Shown: piece by piece, positions 1 to 9,210 of the stretch
Position numbering within the stretch: position 1 is the stretch's first letter
How the letters are laid out: each line of letters begins with the position of its first letter
NCBI RefSeq assembly: GCF_946221935.1
Contig: NZ_CAMIGN010000002.1
Location: forward strand, 62,001 to 126,000
Length of the DNA: 64,000 nt
Reading direction: 5' to 3'
Source of the DNA: an uncultured Corynebacterium sp.
GTDB lineage: Bacteria; Actinomycetota; Actinomycetes; Mycobacteriales; Mycobacteriaceae
The notes under the pieces: generated by a model
What the model was told of the DNA's origin: nothing
What the model saw: only the letters and a program-made list of their open reading frames with translations
Database searches by the model: none
Translations under genes and position numbers: made by a program

Positions 1-438
1 GCCATCGGGCGCATCCTTGTCGATCTTGCCCGCGTCCACACCAATCTGCGGGTTCTTCAATGTCAGGTCACCGGAGAGCTTGCGGGCGCCGATCAGCATA
101 TTGTCGGCGGAGAAGTTCTGACCTGGAACGGTCATTTGGAACTTCTTCTCGCCAACCCCAGGAAGGTTAATCGGGGCAGTCATGCAGACATCCGTTACCT
201 TGGCATCCTTGATGCGCAGGCGCGAGATTGCTTGATCACCGTTGTGCATCTTGTCAACGTCGGTGAATAGGTCAAAGCCCTTGCCATCCAGTTCCCCGAC
301 TTCCATGTTGAAAATGGTGCCGGATAGTGCCAGGTGGGCGGACACGCCACCCTGGGCGACTGCGACGCCCATGCCGGCTGTGGCTAGCAACCCCACGCCG
401 AGAATCGATGCGAATCGTACTTTACGAGTATGTCCCAT
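1..438 (-). CDS. DUF6230-like exported protein (partial)
   Basis: The C-terminal part lies beyond the window edge; 146 residues are visible. The protein begins MGHTRKVRFASILGVGLLA, a basic n-region followed by a hydrophobic core. It continues into a segment with AHLALSGTIFNM and a single Cys in DVCMTAP. This layout resembles the DUF6230 (cholesterol esterase-like) exported proteins of actinobacteria; that assignment is from memory of the family and is tentative. No clear Shine-Dalgarno precedes ATG 438, and an in-frame GTG at 456 is an alternative start. About 160 bases of AT-rich DNA with no gene separate it from the next gene. Confidence 0.6.
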   Translation of the reverse strand, partial: MGHTRKVRFASILGVGLLATAGMGVAVAQGGVSAHLALSGTIFNMEVGELDGKGFDLFTDVDKMHNGDQAISRLRIKDAKVTDVCMTAPINLPGVGEKKFQMTVPGQNFSADNMLIGARKLSGDLTLKNPQIGVDAGKIDKDAPDG

Positions 439-598
439 GGGAGTGATCTTAAACACGCATCGGAGTGAAAGGAGGTTTTTTATCTAAAAAAAATGTATTG
501 GTTTAAATAATTTGGAACCCCAATACGAACAAAGCTCCTCTTATTAGTCCACGCGCTAAGTTTTTGCTGAAAGGGCTATAGCTGGCATTGTGGCGTCA

Positions 599-1795
599 TT
601 AAGAATCAGCTCTCACTCGTCGCATGGCGGCAAGGGCGGTGACGAGGGCGATAAAGGTCAATAGGATCAGCCACCCGATAAACAGGCCCCAACTGTGGGC
701 AAAGAAGTAGCCGGACACCCAGCCAATGACGGAAGAACCGAGATAGTAGCTCAGGATGTACAGGCTGGAAGCCTCCGCGCGATCCTGCCGCGCGACCTCG
801 CCGACCCATGCACTAGCAATTGAGTGAGCGGGGAAGAAGGTGGCAGTAAACAGCAGCACGGCCACCAAGGTGGTGGGAATGGTCGGGATAAAGGCGAAGA
901 ACAAGCCGACCAGAGCCAATGCGATGCACGTGACCACGACCTTGGATTGGCCAAAGCTGTTGACCATTTTGCCCGTGCGGGTGGAGGTCCAGGTGCCCGA
1001 AAGGTATATGACGAAGACCAGGGCGGTCAGTGATTCCGGCAGACCGAAAGTATGGATCAGCCGAAAGGTCATGTAGTTGTACAGGGAGACGAAGCTACCC
1101 ATCAGCAGGAAGGGCAGGAGGAAGAGCTTCAGCAGGATCGGATCACGCAGGTGGTTGGTGAAGGCCTGAACTTCATGGGACAGGGTGATCTTCTTTGGTG
1201 TGAAGAACTGCTGCTTGGGCAGAACCCAGGTGGTGAGAAGCGCCATCGAGAATGCGAAAACGGCGCTCAAGAGTGTTGCGATACGCCAATTAGTGAACTC
1301 AAGAGCGATTCCCGGGATGAGCCTGCCGATGAGGCCGCCGAGTGAATTACCGGCAATATAAAAGCCCATGATGCGGGGTAAATAACGGCGATCGATCTCT
1401 TCGGAGAGGAAGGCCATTGTCACGGCAGGTACACCCGCCACTGCGATGCCTTGTAAAAGCCGCACTGCGATGATCGACTGGATCGAGGGGAGTGCAACGA
1501 GCGCCAGGGAAAGAATGGTAGCCGCCAGGACGGAAGCTTGGATGACGTGGCGACGGCCGAAGCGCTCCGAAACGATGCTGAGCGGGATGACCATGAGAGC
1601 TAGCCCGCCCGTGGTGGCCGAGACGGTGAGTGCCGCTAAGGAAGGGGAGATGCCGAAATCCTCTGACAGAGCCGGGAGGACAGCTTGCGTGGCATATAGC
1701 GCGTTGTACGAGGCCAGACCGGAACAAAGGGAGGCAATCAGCGCCTTCTTGTAGCCCGAGTCCTCCGGAGTAAGGGGGCGGACGTCGGTGGTCAC
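599..1795 (-). CDS. MFS transporter (drug/amino-acid efflux type)
   Basis: Major facilitator superfamily protein with about 12 hydrophobic segments. It carries the loop 2-3 signature around SERFGRRHVIQ and a second half beginning near TFRLIHTFGL. I start it at GTG 1795 because AAAGGAG lies nine bases upstream, giving 398 residues starting VTTDVRPLTP. The frame is open upstream as far as 1996, including an ATG at 1861, but those starts have no ribosome-binding site. By family it would exchange a small solute for protons at the cytoplasmic membrane; the YnfM-like branch is the closest I recognise. The substrate cannot be read from the sequence. It stands alone, and the terminator of the upstream phoX gene separates the two. 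Confidence 0.85.
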   Translation of the reverse strand: MTTDVRPLTPEDSGYKKALIASLCSGLASYNALYATQAVLPALSEDFGISPSLAALTVSATTGGLALMVIPLSIVSERFGRRHVIQASVLAATILSLALVALPSIQSIIAVRLLQGIAVAGVPAVTMAFLSEEIDRRYLPRIMGFYIAGNSLGGLIGRLIPGIALEFTNWRIATLLSAVFAFSMALLTTWVLPKQQFFTPKKITLSHEVQAFTNHLRDPILLKLFLLPFLLMGSFVSLYNYMTFRLIHTFGLPESLTALVFVIYLSGTWTSTRTGKMVNSFGQSKVVVTCIALALVGLFFAFIPTIPTTLVAVLLFTATFFPAHSIASAWVGEVARQDRAEASSLYILSYYLGSSVIGWVSGYFFAHSWGLFIGWLILLTFIALVTALAAMRRVRADS

Positions 1796-1958
1796 CGCTG
1801 TTGGCTCCTTTCTGCGGCTGCTCTTCGGTCGCGTGTTGTTTGATGGCACCCTGCCACACATAGCGTTATACACCCACGCTAATTGGCTACATTCAATAAG
1901 CAAGCTTGCTCCCGGCCACCGATGGGATCCGAAGCTAGGCAATTGCGGGCATAAAAAT

Positions 1959-1988
1959 GCTCCCTCTCGACGAAACGCGAGAGGGAGC
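1959..1988 (-). terminator. Rho-independent terminator after phoX
   Basis: A perfect 11-bp stem (GCTCCCTCTCG paired with CGAGAGGGAGC) has an 8-base loop. Read on the minus strand it is followed by an ATTTTTA tract. It lies 23 bases beyond the phoX stop codon. Confidence 0.85.
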
Positions 1989-2011
1989 TGGCTCAAGCCC
2001 TAGGAAACTGC

Positions 2012-4117
2012 TTAGGCGCCGATGGTGCCGAAGTCATCCTTCCAAGCCACCACGGTGGCCGGGCGAGCGATGGAGTCGCCGCCGTCTGGCCAGTGGGACT
2101 TGGAGGTCTTGACGGTAGCTTCCTCGTCCTCACCCGGGTGCTGAACGTTGACAATAACGCGCTTATCGAAGACCAGTGGGCCACAGGTCTCAGCGCCTGC
2201 CGGTACGGTCAGGAACTGCTTGGTCAGGCCACGGGAGTCGCCCTCCAGGGCTACAGCGAATAGGCCGTCGTTGGACTCCAGAGCATTGCCGTCGGTGGAA
2301 ACCCACAGGTTGCCGAAGGAGTCGAAGGTGACGTTGTCCGGGCAGGAGATAGGGGACACCTTGGACTTGTCGAAACCGCCGAAGTAGGTCTCGGCCTCAT
2401 CTGGGTCACCGCAGACCAGCAGCAGGTTCCACTTGAGTTCCTCGCCGGTGAAGTCATCCTCGATTTCGATGACCATGCCGTTCTTGTTTTCCTTGACCGG
2501 GGCGTACTCCTTGACCTCTTCGTAGTCCTTGCCCTCTTCCTGCACGCCGCGGTACTTGTTGTTGGTCAGCGAAGCGTAGATCTTGCCGGTGGTCGGGTGC
2601 GGCTCGACATCCTCTGGGCGGTCCATCTTGGTAGCGCCGACTTTGTCGCCTGCCTCGCGGGTGAAGACGATGACCTCTTCAGCAGACATGCCGTCCACGT
2701 GGGATTCTGCGGAGCCGTCCTCCTTGACGGTAACCAGCTTGATCCACTTGCCGGTGCCGTCGCACTTCTCGCCCTTCGGCGGGTTCTCGGAGTCGAAGTC
2801 CTTGTTGTTGCCCTCGAAGGTAGCAACGTACAGGGTGCCCTCGTCCAGGATCTTCATGTTCTCTTCGCGATCCTTGTCGGAGTTACCGCTGCGGATCTTG
2901 CGGGAAGAGACGAACTTGTAGATGTACTCGAAGCGGGAGTCGTCGCCGGAGTAAGCAACTACGGTGCCGTCGTCGGTGACGTGGATGTTGGAGCCCTCGT
3001 GCTTGAAGCGACCCAGAGCGGTGTGCTTGACCGGGGTGGACTTCGGATCCCACGGGTTAACCTCAACCACGTAGTTGAAGCGGTGTGGTTCGTTCGGCTC
3101 CTTGGTTACGTCGAAGCGGTCGTAGTGCTTCTCCCACTGACGCGCAGTCTTGGCATCCTCGATGCCGTAGCGGCTCAGGCGCTCGCGCACCTTCTCGTCC
3201 TTGACGTTCTCGCCACCTGCGAAGTACTGGTCAACGTTCTCCTCACCGGAGAGGATGGTGCCCCACGGGGTGACGCCACCGGAGCAGTTGTTGAAGGTGC
3301 CCTTGACGATCTTGCCTTCCTTATCGTCAGAGGTCTTCACCAGCTTGTGGCCGACGATCGGACCGCGCAGCTCGAACTCGGTGGTGCCGGTCAGGCGGCG
3401 GTTGTACTTGCCCATAACAGGCTTCAGCTTGCCATCCTTGCTATTGCCCTCAACCTCAACAATGGACATGCCGTGGTTGGCCAGCTCGATGTCCACGTGC
3501 TCCTTGGAGGGGTTCTCCAGGTCGTAGTCCGGGATCATCTGCTGCGGGGTGGTGTACTCGTGGTTGGAAACCAGCAGGAAGCGGTTGTCCTGACCCTCGA
3601 TCGGTAGCAGGGCTGCGAAGTCGCAGTTAAAGCCGTACTGCTTTGCGGCGGCCTCGGCGGTCTGCTTGTCTACATCGAACTCAGGAGCGCCCTCGACAAC
3701 CGGGTCGCCCCAGCGGATAACAACCTCGGACTTGTAGCCAGCCGGAACAACGACCTCGTCCTTGGTGTTCGGCTCGACCATCTCGAACTTCAGGCCGTCC
3801 GGTGCATCAACGTCGCCGTTGGAGCCGCCGCCCTTGTTCTCACCGTTGCCGCCCTTGGCCTCGCCGTCCTTACCATTGTCGTCGCTGCAGGCTGCCAGGA
3901 AAGAAGCGCCACCGACGGTAACGACTGCTGCGCCACCGGCGCGCAGTGCAGTACGACGGGAGAAGGTTCCCTGGATCAAGTCCATGAAGTAGTTGTTGTC
4001 GGACTTGTTGTTGACTGGCTTGGAGCAAGCGTCACCGCACTTGTAAACGCAGGTGCGGTGGGAGCGGCTGGACGTGAAGTCCATCTTCTTCAGCAGGTTA
4101 CGACCCTTAAGGCCCAT
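2012..4117 (-). CDS. phoX: PhoX-family alkaline phosphatase (DUF839), Tat-exported
   Basis: 701 residues from ATG 4117, preceded by GAGGAGAG seven bases upstream. The N-terminus holds a cytoplasmic stretch of about 50 residues with three cysteines (TCVYKCGDAC), then a twin-arginine signal (SRRTALRAG) whose hydrophobic core ends in a lipobox-like AAC. A Gly/Asn/Asp-rich linker follows, then the beta-propeller PhoX body. PhoX enzymes are secreted, calcium- and iron-dependent phosphomonoesterases that release phosphate from organic esters. The Tat motif and lipobox suggest a folded lipoprotein anchored outside the membrane. The gene is monocistronic with its own terminator. No PhoP box could be identified with confidence. 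Confidence 0.88.
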   Translation of the reverse strand: MGLKGRNLLKKMDFTSSRSHRTCVYKCGDACSKPVNNKSDNNYFMDLIQGTFSRRTALRAGGAAVVTVGGASFLAACSDDNGKDGEAKGGNGENKGGGSNGDVDAPDGLKFEMVEPNTKDEVVVPAGYKSEVVIRWGDPVVEGAPEFDVDKQTAEAAAKQYGFNCDFAALLPIEGQDNRFLLVSNHEYTTPQQMIPDYDLENPSKEHVDIELANHGMSIVEVEGNSKDGKLKPVMGKYNRRLTGTTEFELRGPIVGHKLVKTSDDKEGKIVKGTFNNCSGGVTPWGTILSGEENVDQYFAGGENVKDEKVRERLSRYGIEDAKTARQWEKHYDRFDVTKEPNEPHRFNYVVEVNPWDPKSTPVKHTALGRFKHEGSNIHVTDDGTVVAYSGDDSRFEYIYKFVSSRKIRSGNSDKDREENMKILDEGTLYVATFEGNNKDFDSENPPKGEKCDGTGKWIKLVTVKEDGSAESHVDGMSAEEVIVFTREAGDKVGATKMDRPEDVEPHPTTGKIYASLTNNKYRGVQEEGKDYEEVKEYAPVKENKNGMVIEIEDDFTGEELKWNLLLVCGDPDEAETYFGGFDKSKVSPISCPDNVTFDSFGNLWVSTDGNALESNDGLFAVALEGDSRGLTKQFLTVPAGAETCGPLVFDKRVIVNVQHPGEDEEATVKTSKSHWPDGGDSIARPATVVAWKDDFGTIGA

Positions 4118-4391
4118 GGGGGATCTCTCCTCGATGTTCGTGGTCGGCCGAGCCGCAAATACGGTGCTTATCCGCGGTTTTGCTGCCGGCCTATAACTTT
4201 TGTTGAGTTTTATCGTCATCTGCACACGCTGGTTTTGCCATGCCATTTCGTCATGTCGTCTCATCGCGCCCGGCCAGTCACTGCCGGATGTCTAATGAGC
4301 GTGTACGGACTTCTTGCAAAACTCTAAGGAATGCGAACGAACCCCATGTGGCGCAAAGGTGTACGCCAGGTTAAATCAACTGAAATCTACT

Positions 4392-4871
4392 TCACTTGCC
4401 GAAGATCCGACCCATGCGCTTCATGCGGGAGAGCCTCCCCAGCCTGCGCAGCCTCCCCAGACGAAACATTCCGCGCCATCCGAATAGGAGCAGGCCGCTC
4501 ATCACCGTCGCGACAATCATGAACGACCAATGCGGAACCTCCCCGTGCCGGACACCCCAAATGCCCAGGCCGACGATCACATTGACGATCCACACTAACG
4601 CGCCCGTAGAGAATTCAAAGCCACTGCGTCCACTGCGCGGTCGCACCACACCAATCCACAGCAGTGCCCATACGATCGCCACACCAATCAGGAATGGCCA
4701 GGCGGTATCCAGCCAGCCCGTGAAGCTCAGCGGCATCTCGGGAGTGTTATGAGCAATGCGCGCCAGCAGCGCAAACAAAAGAACAGCGAGCACGTCGAAG
4801 CACAGCGCCATCCCCGGGGCGCGCTGGACCGTGCCGGGAGTATCGCCTGTGGAGGTGCGGTTGGTGGTCAT
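4392..4871 (-). CDS. DUF3054 membrane protein
   Basis: 159 residues with four hydrophobic segments (starting near ALCFDVLAVLLFAL, then WLDTAWPFLIGVA, then GALVWIVNVIVGLGIWG, then SFMIVATVMSGLLLFGW). The motif LARIAHN and the loop around VVRPRSG fit the DUF3054 family. The C-terminus is a strongly basic tail of repeated RLGRLRRLGRLSRMKRMG type, which probably lies in the cytoplasm near acidic lipids. The function is unknown. It follows the YbhN-like gene by 11 bases and is probably the last gene of the mmpL3-ybhN transcript. The 274 bases between its stop and phoX contain no gene I can support. Confidence 0.8.
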   Translation of the reverse strand: MTTNRTSTGDTPGTVQRAPGMALCFDVLAVLLFALLARIAHNTPEMPLSFTGWLDTAWPFLIGVAIVWALLWIGVVRPRSGRSGFEFSTGALVWIVNVIVGLGIWGVRHGEVPHWSFMIVATVMSGLLLFGWRGMFRLGRLRRLGRLSRMKRMGRIFGK

Positions 4872-4882
4872 AGCTTCGTATC

Positions 4883-5953
4883 CTACTGTGCCGGGCCGGC
4901 GGGTTCTTCTTGCTTTTCTGCTTGACGCCCAGTCTCCGCGGTTTTCTTTTCATCGGCACCTTTGGGGTTAACCATCTTGGTGGCGAAAAAGACGATCCAG
5001 CCCACGAGGGTAAGCCCCACGAAGCTGAGCATGCGGAAGACGATCACGGCGCCGAATGCCTGAACCGATGTCAGCGTGGCGAAGCCGACCAATGCACTGG
5101 TCAGAGCCACGTCCACGGGGCCTAGGCCGCCGGGTGTTACCTGCGCCTGCCCCACCAGCTTTGCAGTGAGGAACGCCAGTACCACGCCGGCGATAGGCGG
5201 CGTGGCGCCAACGGCGTAGACGCAGCACAGCAGGCACAGAATCTCAAAGATCCAATTTCCCAAGCTGGCAGAAATAGCCGCGGTGAGCTTAGACAGTGGC
5301 AGCTCGACGGCGGAAAGCTGGTGGGAGAGTCCCTCCACCTTGTCGGTGAAACGATCTGCGGGCTTGCCGCGACGCGTGTTGAAGGTGCGCAGGCGGTTAA
5401 CCAGCCAGCGCTTAACCTTGTCTGGGTTGGAGGCCACCCAGTTGGTCAGGAAAGCCAGACCAACCATTGCAAGTAATGAGAGCGCCAATGTCATTGGCTT
5501 TACGGTTAGCCCCAGGAAGAACACCGCACCGATGGCAAGAATTGCCATCCCACCGCCAGCTAGAGCTCCCGAAAGCAGCATGTACCAGCTGGCGATCACG
5601 GGTGTGGCTCCCCACTTCAGCTGTTCGCGGAAGATCATGGCGGCCGACAGTGCCGGCCCGCCGGGGAAGGTCGCAGACCAGGAGTTTGCTGCTAGTCCCA
5701 GCCAGTTCACGCTACTGCGTTTGACCTTTACCCCGGCGCTGCGTAGCAGCACCACCATCACTTCGGCCTGGGCAATCATGGAGATCGCCAATGCCGCAAC
5801 GGCCAGTCCGATCCAGCGTTTGTCCGAGTGCCGGAGGGCACGCCAGCCTTCTCCGATGAAGTGCAGGTGCTCCCGGGCGAGAAAGGCAATGAGGCCTATC
5901 AATGCCAGCGAGAGCAGAGCCCTGACATCCGCACGTCGCAACAAACTACGCAT
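4883..5953 (-). CDS. YbhN/UPF0104 flippase-like membrane protein
   Basis: 356 residues, about eight transmembrane helices, with the conserved FPGGPALSAAMIFREQLKWG segment and a TPGGLGPVD motif typical of the lysylphosphatidylglycerol synthase transmembrane (UPF0104/YbhN) family. Such proteins are thought to move or handle lipid-linked substrates. Its ATG shares one base with the stop codon of the MmpL gene (TAATG), so the two are almost certainly translationally coupled. That makes a role in the same trehalose-mycolate export step plausible, but this is inference. The last 25 residues are charged and probably cytoplasmic. Confidence 0.82.
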   Translation of the reverse strand: MRSLLRRADVRALLSLALIGLIAFLAREHLHFIGEGWRALRHSDKRWIGLAVAALAISMIAQAEVMVVLLRSAGVKVKRSSVNWLGLAANSWSATFPGGPALSAAMIFREQLKWGATPVIASWYMLLSGALAGGGMAILAIGAVFFLGLTVKPMTLALSLLAMVGLAFLTNWVASNPDKVKRWLVNRLRTFNTRRGKPADRFTDKVEGLSHQLSAVELPLSKLTAAISASLGNWIFEILCLLCCVYAVGATPPIAGVVLAFLTAKLVGQAQVTPGGLGPVDVALTSALVGFATLTSVQAFGAVIVFRMLSFVGLTLVGWIVFFATKMVNPKGADEKKTAETGRQAEKQEEPAGPAQ

Positions 5954-8313
5954 TAGTAATCGCCCTCGTGGTGCGCCTTGTCAGTCTTTTCGTCAGTCGT
6001 CTCGTCGGTGGCATTGCGGCTGTTTTCCATTCGGCGCATCAACTCTGCGAAAGGCAAATCCCGCTGACGCGCGGGAGCCTCGCCGGGACGTTGGGCGGGC
6101 ACGGGGGCGATGGCGTCCACACCAGAAAGCTCCGCGACCGTCACTCGCGAGGAGGAACGTGGTCGCATAGATTCGTGCGATCCGGATTCCAGCTGCTCAT
6201 TGTGCCCGACCTTCTCCGAAAGTCGCTTGACCCAACGCGGGGCCCACCAGTTATCCGGGCCGAGCAGATGCATGACGGAAGGTACAAGGAGCATGCGGAT
6301 GATCGTCGCGTCCAGGATGAGGGCGATGACCATTCCGAAAGCGATGTACTTCATCATCACGATCGACGAGAAGCCGAAGGCGCCACAGACCACAATCATG
6401 ATCAGCGCAGCAGCGGTAATGATACTGCCGGTGGTCGCTGTGCCGAAGCGGATCGCCTTATCGGTCGAGGCTCCGCGGGCACGGGCTTCGACCATGCGTG
6501 AGACCAGGAAAACCTCGTAGTCGGTCGAAAGCCCAAAGACGATGGCGATGATCAGCACCAACACGGGCGAAGTCAGCGGGCCGGCGGTGAAGTTAAACAT
6601 GTCCGCGCCGTGGCCGTCGACGAAGATCAAGGTCAACAGGCCAAGGGTGGCGCCGGTGCCCAGGATATTCATGATCACGGCCTTAGCGGGGATGATCAGC
6701 GAGCCGAAAATCATAGCCATCAGCACGAAGCTGACGAGGACGATGTACAGCAACATCCACGGCAGCTTCTCAAACAGCGCGTCGATGGACTCGACCTCCA
6801 AGGCCGGAGTACCCGCGACGTACACATTGGCGCCGTCGACGTTAATGTCCTCCAGGGAATTGACGATCCGGTCGTTATCCTTGCGGTCGGTAATACCGGT
6901 GGACAGCACCGTGACGCCGTCCTTCGTTGGGCGCGAAACCTGGAACGGGGCGGTGAGGCCCTCGATGGCATTGGCTTCCTTGTACACCGCACCCACGGCC
7001 TTGGAATCGCCTTCGATAACCAGCTTGATCGGATCGGTGCGGAACTGCGGGAACTTCTCGGTGAATTCCTCCTGGTTCACGCGCGTCTGATTCGACGGCG
7101 GCAGGTAGGTCTCGTTCATGCCACCCAGCTTGATGCCGGAGATCGGTACGGCCAAGAGCAACATGCCACCGACGATGACTACCGTAAACAGCTTGGAGTG
7201 GCGCATGGCAAAGGCCGGAATACGTCCCCAAATGCCATTGACCTGTTCAGAGCGACGACGGTCGCGCTTTTTCTTGAACGACAACTTGTCGATATTCGGC
7301 CCGAGCAGTGCAAAGATACTGGGGAGTACAGCCACCGACAGCAGTGCGGCCAAGCCCACTGCAGAAATCGCACCGAAAGCCACGGACTTCAAGAACGCCT
7401 GCGGGAAGATAAACAGTCCGGAAAGCGCCACGGCCACCATGGCGGCGGAGAAGACCACCGTCTTGCCTGCCGTGGCGGTCGTGTTGCGCACGGAAGTACG
7501 GGTGTCATTGCCCTCTGCCATCTCTTCGCGGAAGCGGGAGACCATGAACAAGCCATAATCGATGGCCAGCCCCAGCCCCAGCAGAGTTACAACGGACTGC
7601 GCGAAAACGTTGATCTGCGTGAAGCTGGCCAGGATCGCCAGCACGCCCATGGAGCCCAGGATCGACAGACCACCGACCAGTAGTGGCATGAATGCGGCGA
7701 TCAATCCACCGAAAACGAGCAGCAGCAATAAGCCCACGGCAGGCAGTGCGTAGACCTCGGCACGGTGGATATCGCCTGCCATGCCCTCGTCCAGGGAATC
7801 GGAGACCGCCGTTGCGCCAGCAATCTTGACGTCCACGCCAGGCGCGCTAATGGCCCGCAGATCATCCTCGATCTTGCGGAAGTTGATTAGTACGTCGTCC
7901 TCCACGCCCTTTAGCCCAATCGAAGCGAACGCGGCGGTGCCGTCCGGGTTGGCCATGGCAGCCGGGCCCCGGTTGAAGTAGCTGGTCACACCGCCGATCT
8001 CATCGGGGTGATCCTGACGCAGCTGCTCGATTTGGCGGGTGATGTTTTGCTTCACCTCGTTCGAGGTCGCACCCCCCGGCTTATCGCTGGTGACCATCAG
8101 GATGATGTCCCCGTTGGCGTCACGACCAAAAACATCTTGCTCGATCTGCGCGGCTTTCGTGGACTGCGAGTTGGGATCGTCCCAACCTTCCTGGCTCATC
8201 CGGTCGGCCAGTTTCAGCCCGGCGACGACATACAGCACCAGGATCGCCGCAATGATCACCAGTGGGATCAGCCGGCGGAACCGGTAAGCGACATCGCCCC
8301 AAGAGCTAAACAA
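5953..8313 (-). CDS. cmpL1: MmpL3/CmpL1-like trehalose monomycolate transporter
   Basis: RND-superfamily MmpL transporter of 786 residues with two halves, each with a membrane-anchored periplasmic domain followed by five or six helices. The proton-relay Asp-Tyr pairs are present in both halves (AIDYGLF and STDYEVF), at positions close to those of mycobacterial MmpL3. The protein should flip trehalose monomycolate to the periplasm using the proton gradient. A TTG at 8313 lies seven bases after AAAGGAAAGGA; another in-frame TTG at 8334 would add seven residues but overlaps that ribosome site. The mmpL-trmB-pck neighbourhood matches M. tuberculosis Rv0206c-Rv0211, supporting the MmpL3/CmpL1 assignment over other MmpL paralogues. 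The C-terminal 90 residues are hydrophilic. Confidence 0.88.
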   Translation of the reverse strand: MFSSWGDVAYRFRRLIPLVIIAAILVLYVVAGLKLADRMSQEGWDDPNSQSTKAAQIEQDVFGRDANGDIILMVTSDKPGGATSNEVKQNITRQIEQLRQDHPDEIGGVTSYFNRGPAAMANPDGTAAFASIGLKGVEDDVLINFRKIEDDLRAISAPGVDVKIAGATAVSDSLDEGMAGDIHRAEVYALPAVGLLLLLVFGGLIAAFMPLLVGGLSILGSMGVLAILASFTQINVFAQSVVTLLGLGLAIDYGLFMVSRFREEMAEGNDTRTSVRNTTATAGKTVVFSAAMVAVALSGLFIFPQAFLKSVAFGAISAVGLAALLSVAVLPSIFALLGPNIDKLSFKKKRDRRRSEQVNGIWGRIPAFAMRHSKLFTVVIVGGMLLLAVPISGIKLGGMNETYLPPSNQTRVNQEEFTEKFPQFRTDPIKLVIEGDSKAVGAVYKEANAIEGLTAPFQVSRPTKDGVTVLSTGITDRKDNDRIVNSLEDINVDGANVYVAGTPALEVESIDALFEKLPWMLLYIVLVSFVLMAMIFGSLIIPAKAVIMNILGTGATLGLLTLIFVDGHGADMFNFTAGPLTSPVLVLIIAIVFGLSTDYEVFLVSRMVEARARGASTDKAIRFGTATTGSIITAAALIMIVVCGAFGFSSIVMMKYIAFGMVIALILDATIIRMLLVPSVMHLLGPDNWWAPRWVKRLSEKVGHNEQLESGSHESMRPRSSSRVTVAELSGVDAIAPVPAQRPGEAPARQRDLPFAELMRRMENSRNATDETTDEKTDKAHHEGDY

Positions 8314-8393
8314 CGTGTGATCCTTTCCTTTCAAGTTCCCCTTAGTCTACGAATCCGACCAGGGCGAATGGCAAACCAATCAGGGCGTGTTAG

Positions 8394-9158
8394 CTATTTC
8401 TTCCGCCACAGGTACTCGCGGATTACGTGCTCCTTGTCCAGGCCTTTACCCTCGAACTTCGTGATCACCTGGCGATCTGTGAGCTGCGGAATGTCGGACT
8501 GATCCTCCGGCCAGCCCAGGAATTCCAGCTGCTGTTCCACCTCCACCAGTTCGTCGATCCACTCGGCATAGTCCGCGTGGTCGGTAGCAATGTGCAAAAT
8601 GCCACCGGGTTTGAGGCGGGAAGCAATCAAGTGCAGCGTGCCGGATTGCACGATGCGGCGCTTGTGGTGGCGTGCCTTGGGCCACGGATCGGGGAAGTAA
8701 ATGCGTACCCCGGACAGTGATTCGGGGGCGAACATGCGCTGCAGGACTTCCACGCCATCGCCACGGATCATGCGCACATTGTGGATTTCGCCGCGCACAA
8801 CAGAGCCCAGCAGTTTGGCCAGCCCAGGGCGGTAAAGCTCGACGGCAACAATATTCTTTTCGGCTTCCAAGGGAGCCATTGCGGCGGTGGACGTGCCGGT
8901 TCCGGAGCCAATTTCCACGATCGTTTCAGCTTCTCGGCCAAACCATTCAGGCAGGTCGATGACCTCGTCGGCGAGGACTTTGCCCAGGTGGGGCCAGTGT
9001 TCGTTCCAGAGAGCCTCCTGGTTATCGGTCAGGGTGCCACGACGGAAGCTGAAGTTTCCCAGTCGCGGATAGTCGCGACCATCGTTAAACTCTGTCTGTA
9101 GAGGTCGGCCTGGGGGAAGGCTGCCTGGCGTTTTATCAGAATTATTCATCTCGACCAT
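8394..9158 (-). CDS. trmB: tRNA (guanine-N7)-methyltransferase TrmB
   Basis: 254 residues. SAM-binding motif I is visible as VEIGSGTGTSTAAMA, followed by an acidic end of beta-2 (AVELY). The TrmB signature FPDPWPKARHHKRR, which contributes to catalysis and tRNA binding, is intact. It methylates G46 in the variable loop of tRNAs. ATG 9158 and ATG 9149 are both possible starts; neither has a strong ribosome site. Upstream reading continues open but only as the antisense shadow of the divergent gene. It lies 80 bases before the mmpL start in the same direction. An equivalent of M. tuberculosis Rv0207c, expected between them, is missing. Confidence 0.92.
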   Translation of the reverse strand: MVEMNNSDKTPGSLPPGRPLQTEFNDGRDYPRLGNFSFRRGTLTDNQEALWNEHWPHLGKVLADEVIDLPEWFGREAETIVEIGSGTGTSTAAMAPLEAEKNIVAVELYRPGLAKLLGSVVRGEIHNVRMIRGDGVEVLQRMFAPESLSGVRIYFPDPWPKARHHKRRIVQSGTLHLIASRLKPGGILHIATDHADYAEWIDELVEVEQQLEFLGWPEDQSDIPQLTDRQVITKFEGKGLDKEHVIREYLWRKK

Positions 9159-9210
9159 TCTTGCAGATGGTTTGCAGAATGTCTTAAGCCAAGTGGGGGA
9201 CTTAACAATC

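Noticed and set aside
2597..3607. Open frame of 336 residues on the plus strand inside phoX
   Set aside because: It is the shadow of the strongly biased phoX codons, with a Leu/Val-rich composition and no start signal.
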